A DNA stretch of 56,143 nt from Acidobacteriota bacterium (GCA_009835985.1 VXWI01000116.1:1-56143); one strand, 5' to 3'. Shown: positions 1 to 7,866, counted from the stretch's first letter. Translations and numbers: made by a program. The notes: generated by a model not told the origin, from the sequence alone.

Positions 1-22
1 CCTTTCGAGTGGTTCAGGGTAT

Positions 23-51
23 GGCTCAAACACACAAAAATCCTTACAGGC
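23..51 (+). repeat. Internal copy of the IS256-type right end
   Basis: The stretch ggctca-aa-cacacaaaaa-tc-cttacaggc matches the right-end sequence at 303-330 with one indel. The last 20 bases (32-51) agree at 18 of 20 positions with 311-330. Both copies lie in the same orientation. This copy sits immediately before the transposase fragment, where an intact gene would be coding, so it looks like the end of a second element inserted there. Confidence 0.55.
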
Positions 52-291
52 TCCTCCCCGGCGGTGCGCAGGATCCTCTACACCACCAACGCGATCGAAA
101 GCCTGCACAGCCAGGTCCGCAGGGCGATTCGCAACAAGGGGCATTTCCCCAGCGACGAGGCGGCGACCAAGCTGATCTACCTCGCGCTGAGGAACATCAC
201 CGCGAAGTGGAAAAACACACCCAGGGAATGGCATGCTGCCAAGGTGCAGTTCGCCATCCAGTTCGGAGACCGATTCGCGCTCTCGGTGTAA
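52..291 (+). pseudogene. IS256-family (mutator-type) transposase, C-terminal fragment
   Basis: The reading frame carries the hallmark C-terminal segment of IS256/mutator transposases: VRRILYTTNAIESLHSQ, then FPSDEAATKLIYLALRNI, then KW and a terminal QFAIQFGDRF. In an intact enzyme this is the region around the last catalytic acidic residue and the helical C-terminus. The catalytic DDE core is absent. The open frame continues leftward to the window edge, but its translation before residue SPAVRR does not resemble the family; it corresponds to the internal end-like repeat. The fragment is therefore a non-functional remnant. A GTG at 64 could be called as a start by automated tools but is internal to the domain. 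Confidence 0.8.
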
Positions 292-302
292 CTGTGAAAA
301 CC

Positions 303-330
303 GGCTCAGCACACAAAATTGCTTACAGGC
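303..330 (+). repeat. Probable right terminal inverted repeat of the IS256-type element
   Basis: This A-rich segment begins 12 bases after the transposase stop and ends with gcttacaggc. IS256-family elements carry terminal repeats of about this length just outside the transposase gene. The sequence to its right (from 331) reads as part of a different gene, which supports this as the element boundary. Confidence 0.55.
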
Positions 331-331
331 C

Positions 332-853
332 CTCGTGCGCGCGATCATCCACCGGGCCGGTCCAATGGAAGTCCTGACTGTCCTCCGCTGGAACACCAAG
401 ATCGTGCTGCACGGCGGACGGGAGGTCACCCTGTTCACCAGCCTTCCACAAACGGACAACCCCAGATCCGAGGATACGGTCCGGGGCACGCGTGTGCCGC
501 TGGAAACCAACGCCGAGATCCTGGCCAAGAAGCTCTGGGGGCGGATGCTTGACTCCAGGAAGCTGCTGGCACGGGACCTCTACGACTTCGCCGTCGCGAG
601 GCACCACGACCCGGCCGCTGTCAAAGCCGCGATGAAGAACATCGGCGTCTCGGACCTCCGGCAACTCAAGCACGAACTCACGAGCCTCGGGGAAGGCTGG
701 ACGCAGAGAGCCAACCAGCGTGCCCTCATCCGGCCCGCCTACACTGAGGAGGCCAAAGACCCCGCGCCGTTCGTGGCCGAACAGGTCTTGCGCGAGATCC
801 TATCCAGAACGCCGGATCTTGAACGCCGCCGTGAAATCGATTTGGAGCGCTGA
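332..853 (+). pseudogene. AbiEii/AbiGii-type nucleotidyltransferase toxin, 5'-truncated
   Basis: About 173 codons remain. The segment ILAKKLWGR followed by ARDLYDFAVA matches the conserved C-terminal part of the AbiEii nucleotidyltransferase family (toxin of the type IV AbiE toxin-antitoxin system), where a lysine-rich helix and an R-D-L-Y-D motif follow the catalytic half. The N-terminal G-S-x-x-x-D nucleotidyltransferase motif is missing because the frame runs straight into the insertion-sequence end at 330. No AbiEi antitoxin gene is visible; it would lie to the left of the element. The gene is therefore probably dead. The downstream unknown gene starts only 16 bases after the stop, so the two may once have formed one transcription unit. 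Confidence 0.6.
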
Positions 854-869
854 CGACGCCTGATCTCAA

Positions 870-1472
870 ATGCTCGATATTCCGAAGATTCGCCACTTCT
901 TCTCCAACCCGCAGACCAGCACGGGGGAACACTTCCCGTCCCGCGAGGAGCTTTACGCCCGCGCGGAGCTGCGCGATGTCGAGAACTGCATCCGGAGCGG
1001 AGAAGACCCGCGCGAATGGACGCTCGGCGAACACGGCGCTCTCATTGGAGGGCCGGGAAAGCCGCCCCGTCATTACTCCGTGGACCCCGAGTTCGCGGTC
1101 CCGCACCGAAATCCCCTGCCGCTCACGTGGTTCGAGCATTCGAAGGCCCTTTCGGCGCCCCCCACTCCCCCGGAGCAAGTGCGCGCCTTCTTCTCCCATC
1201 TTTCGGGCGGCCACCTGGCCGGCTACCCGGACCGCCCAACCGGCGTCGAACTCGCCCGGATCTTTCGTTCCGCGCACATGACGCCTGTCGAGAGTGACCA
1301 GGTGAGGCACGTCTTCGCGTGTATCCATCCCTGGGACCTGCCCGGGCTTCTCTGGCACGGAGGCATGTCCGTCCACGATGTCGCCCGCGCCGTCCATCTC
1401 TCGCGCACGTTCCGGCAGGACGTGATCGCCTGGATCAATCTCTTCGGAGTGCCGCCGGACGGTCAGGTTTGA
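870..1472 (+). CDS. Unknown protein, first of a tandem paralogous pair
   Basis: A 200-residue soluble protein of unrecognised family. It starts MLDIPKIRHFF and shares its whole length with the product of the next gene. Shared blocks are the N-terminal MLDxxKIRHF, the central LGEHGxLIGGPxKPxR, the NPLPLxxFxH segment, LAGYPxRP, a LTPVExDQxxHVFACIH-like stretch and a C-terminal region of alternating short helices (VHDVARAVHLS...VIAWIN) that could form a helix-turn-helix. No signal peptide or membrane segment is visible. It begins 16 bases after the AbiEii-like remnant, so it probably belongs to the same accessory or defence-type locus, but no function can be assigned. Confidence 0.65.
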   Translation: MLDIPKIRHFFSNPQTSTGEHFPSREELYARAELRDVENCIRSGEDPREWTLGEHGALIGGPGKPPRHYSVDPEFAVPHRNPLPLTWFEHSKALSAPPTPPEQVRAFFSHLSGGHLAGYPDRPTGVELARIFRSAHMTPVESDQVRHVFACIHPWDLPGLLWHGGMSVHDVARAVHLSRTFRQDVIAWINLFGVPPDGQV

Positions 1473-1674
1473 TCACGACACGGCGCAGTTGCGTTCGTTG
1501 CCCGACCGCGGGCTGGCAACCATCGCCAGCCACTCATCAGGCCGGTCAGCCGGCGTGCCGCCTCCAACGCTGTCCGCATCACCGATGAGATCATCACGGA
1601 CGCACTCCGTTCCAGGGTGCCGTCCCGATCGTTCCGCACCGACACCCCCTGGGAACGCTGAGGGCGCACAGCCA

Positions 1675-2286
1675 ATGCTCGATGTCGCGAAGATCCGTCA
1701 CTTCTACTTCCATCCTCCGCCCGATGACCCGGAACACGAATCGACTCCTGAAGAGCTGTGGGCCTCTGCGGAACGCCAGGCGGTCGAGGAATGTCTGCTC
1801 CGGAGCGGCGATCCGAGAGCTGAAGGCCTCGGCGAACACGGTTCTCTCATCGGCGGGCCGGAAAAACCCTCCCGCTGCTTCGGATTCAATCCTGAGAAAC
1901 GCCTTCCCCGCAACCCTCTTCCGTTGAGCCGCTTCGATCATCCTCGCGCCCGCGCCACACCGCCTGCCACACCAGTTAATCCGGACCTGTTCTTTGCCGG
2001 TCTTTCCGCCAGCTATCTCGCGGGTTATCCGAACCGCCCCCATGGTGCGGCGCTCGGCCGAATGTTCCGCGCGGCCGCCCTCACCCCTGTGGAGCGCGAC
2101 CAGCTCTGGCACGTCTTCGCCTGCATCCATACGAAGAATCTCGTTCGTCTGCTCACGCGGGGCGGTCTCTCCATCTACCACATCGCCCGCGCCATCCACC
2201 TCTCTCAAGCCCGGTTCGGCAACGTCATTGCCTGGATCAACCAGTTCGCCGCGCACCGCGCACTGCGCGGGGCCGCGCACCCGTAA
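1675..2286 (+). CDS. Unknown protein, second of a tandem paralogous pair
   Basis: A 203-residue paralogue of the preceding gene. The open frame extends upstream, but the ATG at 1675 is chosen because the homologous N-terminus (MLDVAKIRHFY against MLDIPKIRHFF) begins there. Conserved blocks include LGEHGSLIGGPEKPSR, NPLPLSRFDH, YLAGYPNRP, HVFACIH and the C-terminal helical segment IYHIARAIHLS...VIAWINQF. The central charged, proline-rich part is divergent. About 200 non-coding bases separate the two copies, so each may have its own promoter. The duplication beside a toxin remnant suggests an accessory system; the role is unknown. Confidence 0.65.
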   Translation: MLDVAKIRHFYFHPPPDDPEHESTPEELWASAERQAVEECLLRSGDPRAEGLGEHGSLIGGPEKPSRCFGFNPEKRLPRNPLPLSRFDHPRARATPPATPVNPDLFFAGLSASYLAGYPNRPHGAALGRMFRAAALTPVERDQLWHVFACIHTKNLVRLLTRGGLSIYHIARAIHLSQARFGNVIAWINQFAAHRALRGAAHP

Positions 2287-2392
2287 GCGTTCGGTCGTGA
2301 GGGAGGAGGAGCTGACTTCGACGTTTGCTCTGGTCGCGGCCAAGACGCCCGGCGATGCGGGAGTCGGCCCGACCACGGCCGATGGTGGTGTG

Positions 2393-2473
2393 TCAGTTCG
2401 AAAACCGCCTGAACAGACGGCCCACCAGCCACCCCGCTATCGCCAAGCCGACGAAGGCGAGGATCTCACCCAT
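2393..2473 (-). CDS. Possible 26-residue single-span membrane peptide
   Basis: The translation is MGEILAFVGLAIAGW followed by LVGRLFRRFSN: one hydrophobic span of about 16 residues and then an arginine-rich tail, a sensible cytoplasm-anchored topology. An AGGAG sequence precedes the ATG, though the spacing of three bases is short. The start resembles the first helix of GlsB/YeaQ-type small membrane proteins, but the rest of such a protein is absent. The composition differs clearly from the random GC-rich frames around it. It could be a real small protein or a fragment. Confidence 0.35.
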   Translation of the reverse strand: MGEILAFVGLAIAGWLVGRLFRRFSN

Positions 2474-2803
2474 GCACTCCTGCTTCTACGGTCCCCACCC
2501 GTCGCAGGGTTCGGGCGTACGGGGACGCTCGTTCTATACCCCCACGACCGAACGGTTACCGGGCGCCTGGGCGCCTGGGCGCCTCACTCGTGCAGCCGAC
2601 AACCCGAGGCTGCCGGTCGATTCAGGATGTGCCGCACGATGTCACGCCCGGTTTTCCGGAACCGTGTATAGTGGTCCCCATAATCAATGACTTACGAGAC
2701 GCACGCCGTGGACCGGAGGTCGGCGCTCCAGGCCGTGGGTGCCACCTCGGCTCTTGAGCTTCACGCCGAAACCGGAGCCACCCTGTCCGCATGGGGTTGC
2801 GCC

Positions 2804-2953
2804 GTGCGCGGTGCGCCAGTTCTCCCGGTGGGGGGGCGCCGCGCGTGCCGGCTGAAGCCGGCGTTCCAAGCCGACGCGCCACCCTGCGCCACCAGATGTA
2901 CGCCCTTTCGCCTCGCTCCGCTCGGCGATGCCGGCCGGAGGCCGGCGCTCCGC
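2804..2953. repeat. Dispersed hairpin repeat, long copy
   Basis: Positions 2804-2851 match 48724-48771 at 46 of 48 bases, including an unusual run of seven G. They are followed by a gccggctgaagccggc hairpin and, at about 2907-2953, a second module (cgcctcgctccgctcggcg then gccggccggaggccggc). Read on the minus strand, that second module resembles the repeat at 7812-7866. The copy ends where the stop codon of the minus-strand propeller gene begins (2955). The features fit a REP-like intergenic repeat family placed at gene ends. Confidence 0.65.
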
Positions 2954-2954
2954 G

Positions 2955-4403
2955 TCAGAGGGGGTCGGACTGGGCGCCCTCCTGGAATGCCCAGAGCCGG
3001 TTGCGGGTGAGGATGTAGAGGACGCCGTCCTTGACCACCGGAGTGCAGTAGACCGAGGCGCCGAGGTTGTACTCCCCGAGCACCTCCAGCTCCTTGCCCG
3101 CGCGCAGGACCACGACGTCCCCGTCCTCGTCGCCCAGGAAGACCTTGCCGTCCACGACGAAGGGAGAGCCCCACACCGCCGCGTAGGTGTCGTAGGTCCA
3201 GAACTCCTCGCCGGTCTCCGGGTCGAGCGCGTGCAGGAAGCCCGACAGGCTGGAGATGTAGAGCACGCCGTCGGCGATGGCCGCGGTGGACATGGTGCGG
3301 TAGAAGTCCTCGCCGCCGCGGTGCCACACCGCGTGCGTGTCGGTGACGTCGCCGGTGCCGGTCGCGTCGATCACCCAGAAATGGCCCGGCGCCTCGCCGT
3401 GCTCCGGGTCCTGGCCGACGCCGATGTACACCTTGTCGTTGTAGACGACGGGCGTCGAGAGGATGTTGTTGCGCGTCCCGCGGCCGCCGAGGATCCACTC
3501 CGAGTCCTTCGGGTTGCAGTCGAACTGCCAGATGAGCTCGCCCGTCGCGGCATCGAGGCTGTAGATCACCCCGTCACCGCCGGGGAAGATGACCTGCGCG
3601 CGGCCGTTGATCACGGCGTAGGCCGGGTTCGTCCAGGCGCCGTGCAAGACGTTCTCGCCGACCGGGGTGCTCTCCCACAGCAGTTCGCCGGTGTTCTTGT
3701 CGAGCGCGATGAAGTCGGGCGAGAAGGGCGACGGGACGTTGACGTGACCCTCGTCGACGCCGTTGCTCGTGACGGTATAGAGGACGTCGCCGATGATGAG
3801 CGGCGATCCCGTGGCGAGGTTGTGCGGGAAGACGTCCAGCTCGCCGATCATGTCGTAGGACCAGATGATGTCTCCGGCAATCTCACCGGTGTCTTCCTCG
3901 TCGGTAAAGGGGCCGTCGTTGCCGTTGGCGAAGCCGTTCGCGTCGAGGCAGACGATGTGCGCCTCGTTGGAGACGTAGTAGATGCGGTCCCCCTCCATGT
4001 ATGCGGTGGAGCAGACTCCCTGCCGCGGCCAGTCGTTGACCCGGCCGGCCGGGAGCTTCGGATGCACCATCTGCCAGAGGAACGTGCCGGTGTCCGCCGC
4101 GAACGCCATGACGACGCCGCGGTCGCCCTCGATGGACGGGTCGCGGAGCCCCTCGTTGTTGGTGCCGACGTAGACGCGGTTGTTTGCGACCACCGGGCCG
4201 CCGTAGGCCTGCGAACCGACCGGCTGGGACCAGAGGACGTTCCGCCCGGTGTCCACGTCCCAGTCGCCGACGACGCCCGTCTCGTCGGACACCATGTTCC
4301 GGGACGGCGTATTGCCGAACATCGCGATCTCCTGGGCCGTAGCGGCGGTGGGCGCCGCCAGTGCCGCCAGGGCTCCGAGAATCAGCGCCTGTCGTATCTC
4401 CAT
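2955..4403 (-). CDS. Secreted PQQ-binding-like beta-propeller protein (first of nine)
   Basis: A 482-residue protein with a clear N-terminal signal peptide (about residues 1-24, ending AATAQ). The rest is a chain of PQQ-like propeller blades, seen as repeated W-x-x-x-x-x-G and x-x-A-L-D-x-x-T-G-E-x-x-W units, so it belongs to the quinoprotein dehydrogenase-like fold. The start at 4403 is chosen because a signal peptide begins there and because its ATG overlaps the TAA stop of the upstream gene by one base (TAATG), indicating translational coupling. It is a close relative of the protein at 32543-34051: both have RNMVSD, WDV-x-x-GRNV and VGTNNE near the N-terminus. It is probably periplasmic or surface-exposed. 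Whether it binds PQQ or acts as an enzyme or scaffold cannot be told. Confidence 0.85.
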   Translation of the reverse strand: MEIRQALILGALAALAAPTAATAQEIAMFGNTPSRNMVSDETGVVGDWDVDTGRNVLWSQPVGSQAYGGPVVANNRVYVGTNNEGLRDPSIEGDRGVVMAFAADTGTFLWQMVHPKLPAGRVNDWPRQGVCSTAYMEGDRIYYVSNEAHIVCLDANGFANGNDGPFTDEEDTGEIAGDIIWSYDMIGELDVFPHNLATGSPLIIGDVLYTVTSNGVDEGHVNVPSPFSPDFIALDKNTGELLWESTPVGENVLHGAWTNPAYAVINGRAQVIFPGGDGVIYSLDAATGELIWQFDCNPKDSEWILGGRGTRNNILSTPVVYNDKVYIGVGQDPEHGEAPGHFWVIDATGTGDVTDTHAVWHRGGEDFYRTMSTAAIADGVLYISSLSGFLHALDPETGEEFWTYDTYAAVWGSPFVVDGKVFLGDEDGDVVVLRAGKELEVLGEYNLGASVYCTPVVKDGVLYILTRNRLWAFQEGAQSDPL

Positions 4404-6613
4404 TACCTGGGGTTCTCCATCACCTGCACGTTGTCGTAGTAGATGTCGATGGGCGAGTAGCCGATGAGGCCGGGGCTTCCCTGGCGCACCGGCTCCGGGT
4501 CCTCCACGGTCACGGTCCAGTCGTCGGGCTCGGCCTCGCCGCGCCGCCAGACCTTGCCGCGGATGAGCGCCCGGCCGTCGTCGGTGTCCACCCGAAGCTT
4601 CAGCGTGTACCAGACGTTGGGGTCCCACGCGAAGGGGAACCGTTCGGCCATCCGCAGCTCGGCGGCCCACGAGCGGACCTCGATCCGTTGGTGGTTCCCC
4701 TGCAGGTCCATCGTGTAGCCGCTGTTGATGAGCCCGATGTCGGGACGCCGCCGGCCCCGCTCGGTCGACATCACGTCGGCCTGCACGGTGTAGTCCGACA
4801 GGATTGAGGGGCCGATGTAGATGGCGTGCCGGTGGATGCCGGTGCGCGACGCGCCTTTCCGGAAGAGCTGCTCGCCCCCCTCGTCCACCGCCGCCAGGCT
4901 TCCGCCCCCGCCGATCCAGTGCGGCGGGCGCCCGTTCCCGAAGGTCTCGGTCCAGGGCAGCGGCGCGAAGATGCGCACTCGCGCGGCGGCCGACACGTCG
5001 CCCACCGTCGCGATGACCCGTCCCGCCTGGTTGGCGGCCCCGGCGCTCGCCTGGAACGCGCCGTCTTCGCCGAGCTGTGAGCCGGTGAGGCCATCGAGCG
5101 TCCAGACGGCGGTCGCTTCTCCGGCCGGTTGTCCGTCCGCGTCGAATGCCAGGAGCCGGAAGTCGATCGTCTGGCCCGCGGACGCGATGACCTCCGCGGG
5201 AACCACCTGCAGGCTCGCGACCGTTCCCGTCGGCGCGCTCTCGGGTCCGAGGGCGGGGCTCGCAGCCGGGTCCGGGTCGAAGGGCGCGTCCGGATCGCCG
5301 ATGCAGTAGACCCCGGACTCGGTCGTGACGTAGAGGCGCCCGTACGCCGGGGCGAAGGAACCGTAGATCTCCGCCTCGCGTCCATCGGCTACCTCGACGT
5401 CCTCGCTGTCGAGCTCGGTGACCCCGTCCGCGCCCGGCTCCAGGATGTGGACGTTGCCGTTGACCTCGGTGACGTAGAGTTTGCCGTCGGCCCAGACCGG
5501 CGACGTCTTGCCGACCGTCCCGACGCTGTGCTGCCAGACGACGGCCCCGCTGGCGGCGTCGACCGCCACCAGGTTCGCGGAGTTGTCGATGACGTAGAGC
5601 CGGCCGTCCTTGATGAGCGGTGAGGAGAACCCGACCGCGAGCTCGTTGATGCGCCACTTCTCGCCGGTGGCGGTGATGTCGCCGCTCCCCGTCGCGTCGA
5701 TGGCCACGACCCGTCCCATCGTCCCCGCGTCGAGGTTTTCTTCGCTGTGCGCGATATAGACGGTGTCACCGTCAATCACGGGCGAGACGTTGATGCCGCG
5801 CTTGCTGAGGTGGAACTCCCAGACCTTTTTGCCGGTGCGCGCCTGCAGCGCGTAGATGTTCCCGTCGGCGTTCCCGTCAATCAGAAGCCGCTGGCCGCCC
5901 ACGACGGCCACGATCGGCACCGACTGCGTGTTCATGTCGGCCGGACGGCCGCCCGGCGTCGCGACCCAGCGAACGTCTCCGTTGGCCTTGTCGAAGGCCA
6001 CGTAGCGGTGTCGCGGCGGGCCCCCCAGGTCGCCCCAGACCGAGCCGATGACGCTGAGCACGAGGCGGTCCTCGTCGAGGATCGGCGTCGACGTCCGCCC
6101 CCCGTATCCGGACGCGCGGCCGAGGTCCTCGCCGAGCCGCCAGCTCCAGACGACCTCCCCGTGACGGTCGAAGGCGTGCAGGTGGCCGTCGACGTTCAGG
6201 GCGTAGAGGTGGCCGGTGTCCGGATCACCGGTGACGCTGCCCCAGCCGACCCGGTTGAAGGGGACAGTCGTGTTGAGAACGCTGAAGGTGTGTTCCCAGA
6301 GCTTCGCACCGTCCTCCGCGTTCCAGCAGGTGACGACCTCCTTCTTGGCCACGCCGTCCCCGGTACGCCCGTTGGCGCAGACGCGCCCGTCGAACACGGC
6401 GGGGGTGGAGCGGCCGATGTACTCCTGGAACCAGATGAGGTTCTCGCCGTCCACCGACCAGTTCGACACCAATCCGGTCTGGTCAGAGACCCCGGTCTGC
6501 ATCCGGCCCCGCCAGCTCGGCCAGTCCTGCGCCGCCGCGCTTCCGGCCGGCAGCGCGAGAAGCGCAACGAGGAGCGTCACGCGCGCGGTGGCGCCGTGAG
6601 TCGCCCTGGTCAT
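4403..6613 (-). CDS. Secreted multidomain protein: PQQ-like propeller, Ig-like domain and LamG-like domain
   Basis: A 736-residue exported protein. In order: a signal peptide (about 1-30, ending GSAAAQ), a PQQ-like propeller beginning with DWPSWRGRMQTGVS (about 30-415), an Ig-like module (about 435-535; VVPAEVIASAGQTIDFRLLAFD...GRVIATVGD), and a C-terminal concanavalin/LamG-like domain (about 540-736; PHWIGGGGSL, YTVQADV, WYTLKLRVD, GLIGYSPIDIYYDNVQV). The last type is common in carbohydrate-binding or 3-keto-glycoside hydrolase-like proteins. ATG at 6613 is preferred; a TTG two codons upstream is also possible. It overlaps the next propeller gene by one base, so the two are co-translated and probably work together at the cell surface, perhaps in glycan recognition. 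This function is inferred. Confidence 0.85.
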   Translation of the reverse strand: MTRATHGATARVTLLVALLALPAGSAAAQDWPSWRGRMQTGVSDQTGLVSNWSVDGENLIWFQEYIGRSTPAVFDGRVCANGRTGDGVAKKEVVTCWNAEDGAKLWEHTFSVLNTTVPFNRVGWGSVTGDPDTGHLYALNVDGHLHAFDRHGEVVWSWRLGEDLGRASGYGGRTSTPILDEDRLVLSVIGSVWGDLGGPPRHRYVAFDKANGDVRWVATPGGRPADMNTQSVPIVAVVGGQRLLIDGNADGNIYALQARTGKKVWEFHLSKRGINVSPVIDGDTVYIAHSEENLDAGTMGRVVAIDATGSGDITATGEKWRINELAVGFSSPLIKDGRLYVIDNSANLVAVDAASGAVVWQHSVGTVGKTSPVWADGKLYVTEVNGNVHILEPGADGVTELDSEDVEVADGREAEIYGSFAPAYGRLYVTTESGVYCIGDPDAPFDPDPAASPALGPESAPTGTVASLQVVPAEVIASAGQTIDFRLLAFDADGQPAGEATAVWTLDGLTGSQLGEDGAFQASAGAANQAGRVIATVGDVSAAARVRIFAPLPWTETFGNGRPPHWIGGGGSLAAVDEGGEQLFRKGASRTGIHRHAIYIGPSILSDYTVQADVMSTERGRRRPDIGLINSGYTMDLQGNHQRIEVRSWAAELRMAERFPFAWDPNVWYTLKLRVDTDDGRALIRGKVWRRGEAEPDDWTVTVEDPEPVRQGSPGLIGYSPIDIYYDNVQVMENPR

Positions 6614-6680
6614 TCGCAATCTGAGGTGGGGTTTCGGCGGTGCGCCGAGGTGGGACTCTAGCAGCCCGGGACGGGGCCGG

Positions 6681-7715
6681 TCAGGGGTTGAAGGCCCGCT
6701 GGATGGCCCACGTCACGCCAACCAGCCCGATGACCGCGGAGGCGGGCACGGCGAGCCGTGGCCGGTACCAGGGCTTCGTCCGGAACCAGCCGAACGAACC
6801 CGCGGCGGCGGCGATGACCGCGAGCTGTCCCAGCTCGATGCCGGCGTTGAAGGTCACGAGCGCCAGGAGGCGCTCGTGCTCGGGCAGGCCCAGCTCGCCG
6901 AGGACCCCCGCGAAACCCAGTCCATGCAGCAACCCGAAGCCGAAGACGACGGCCGGCCGCCAGCGGGTCAGGCGATCGGTCAGGACGTTCTCGACGGCGA
7001 CGTACGCGATCGAGAGCGCGATGAGCGGCTCCACGAGGCGCGGGGCAAGAGAGACGACGCCCAGCGCCGCCACGGTCAGGGTGGCGGCGTGCGCCACCGT
7101 GAACGCGGTCACCTGCCAGACCAGCGGCCGGAATCGCGCGCTCAGCAGGAACAGCCCCAGCACGAACAGGATGTGGTCCGTGCCCTCCGGCACGATGTGG
7201 ACGAACCCGAGCCACGTATAGCGGGCCGCCACCTCGAGGCGGCCCGGCGGCGCGACCGGTCCGGCCAGATCGAGCGGGTCGCTCCGCGCCCCGGGTTCGA
7301 GGACGGAGCGCACCTCCACCGCGCGCGCGGCGTCGACGATGGTCAGGTGCACCTCGCCGAACGCCCGCGACGCGAAGAACCCCACCGTGGACGCGCTCTC
7401 GGGAACCGTTCCCGTAAGGCGCGCCGTCACGCCGAGCACGGTCGGAATTGCGGCGTCCGTCGCGCGCGGCGTCCCGTAGTCGGGAAACGACACGTCGAAC
7501 GGGGTCGGCTGGCCGTCGAACCGGACCCGGACGCGCCGCTCGAACAGCTCCCGCAAATCGGCGACGCGCGCGGTGAATTCGTCCGGCGGGAGGTTCGCGA
7601 GCGCCGCCGCCAGCTCCGCGTCATCCGTGTCGATGTGCACGCCGAGCGCCAGCGCGTCGAGGTCGTAGATCAGATCCGCCGCGAAAGCGCCGTCGTCCCG
7701 CAGCGTGAGGGTCAC
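6681..7715 (-). CDS. HupE/UreJ-type integral membrane protein lacking a normal start codon
   Basis: The C-terminal half has the multi-span HupE/UreJ signature: GFVHIVPEGTDHILFVLGLFLL, then further spans containing HAATLTV and FGLLHGLGFAG, with histidines suited to metal (nickel or similar) transport. The N-terminal half is a soluble domain. A GTG at 7715 is the first usable start in frame, but the frame stays open upstream and encodes RPTLVAAFLLAAAAPP...AHPLAFTEV, a signal peptide plus the A-H-P-L segment usual at the mature N-terminus of this family. No ATG, GTG or TTG occurs in that extension; an ATC at 7808 lies at the right place. The extension borders a dispersed repeat (7812-7866), which may have replaced the original start. 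The gene follows two S9 peptidases on the same strand. Confidence 0.75.
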   Translation of the reverse strand: MTLTLRDDGAFAADLIYDLDALALGVHIDTDDAELAAALANLPPDEFTARVADLRELFERRVRVRFDGQPTPFDVSFPDYGTPRATDAAIPTVLGVTARLTGTVPESASTVGFFASRAFGEVHLTIVDAARAVEVRSVLEPGARSDPLDLAGPVAPPGRLEVAARYTWLGFVHIVPEGTDHILFVLGLFLLSARFRPLVWQVTAFTVAHAATLTVAALGVVSLAPRLVEPLIALSIAYVAVENVLTDRLTRWRPAVVFGFGLLHGLGFAGVLGELGLPEHERLLALVTFNAGIELGQLAVIAAAAGSFGWFRTKPWYRPRLAVPASAVIGLVGVTWAIQRAFNP

Positions 7716-7811
7716 TTCCGTGAACGCCAGCGGATGGGCGAGGGCGGGGGCGACGCCGGGCGGCGCCGCGGCCGCCAGCAGGAAGGCCGCGACGAGTGTG
7801 GGTCGGATAGT

Positions 7812-7866
7812 TCGCGCTTTCGCCGGGCTGCGCCCAGCGGTGCCGGTTTGAGGACCGGCGGTCCCT
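7812..7866. repeat. Dispersed hairpin repeat in the start region of the HupE-type gene
   Basis: On the minus strand this reads ggaccgccggtcctcaaaccggcaccg, then a gcgcagcccggcgaaagcgcg tail. It aligns along its length with the minus-strand reading of 2907-2953, with conserved gga-cgccgg, ccggca and ggcgaaag blocks and about one indel. The first part can fold as a short hairpin. It fills the gap between the S9 peptidase stop and the HupE-type gene, removing any normal start codon there. An AAGGAGG sequence near its left edge on the minus strand could still act as a ribosome binding site. Confidence 0.55.

Larger units (their letters stand above)
1..330 (+). mobile_element. Right-hand remnant of an IS256-family insertion sequence, apparently nested
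   Basis: The window opens inside an insertion sequence. The C-terminal part of an IS256-type transposase ends at 291, and about 20 bases later there is an end-like sequence (303-330) whose last part reads acacaaaattgcttacaggc. A closely similar sequence (23-51) lies upstream, directly before the transposase fragment and in the same orientation. Only the right side of the element is inside the window, so the left end and any target duplication cannot be seen. The most economical reading is one IS256-like copy inserted into the transposase gene of another. The outer element ends at about 330, where the sequence changes to a truncated AbiEii-like gene. Confidence 0.7.
2287..2954. other. Intergenic region with one possible mini-gene and a dispersed repeat
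   Basis: No convincing full-length gene lies between the second unknown paralogue and the end of the convergent propeller gene. The region holds a possible 26-codon membrane peptide on the minus strand (2393-2473), three perfect head-to-tail copies of gggcgcct at 2561-2584, and a hairpin-rich dispersed repeat from 2804 to 2953. A tatagt box near 2667 on the plus strand is promoter-like, but no plus-strand gene follows it. Longer open frames here have proline- and arginine-rich translations typical of random GC-rich sequence. Confidence 0.6.

Noticed and set aside
2561-2584. Three tandem copies of gggcgcct
   Set aside because: A very short run in GC-rich intergenic DNA; no structural or regulatory meaning is apparent.
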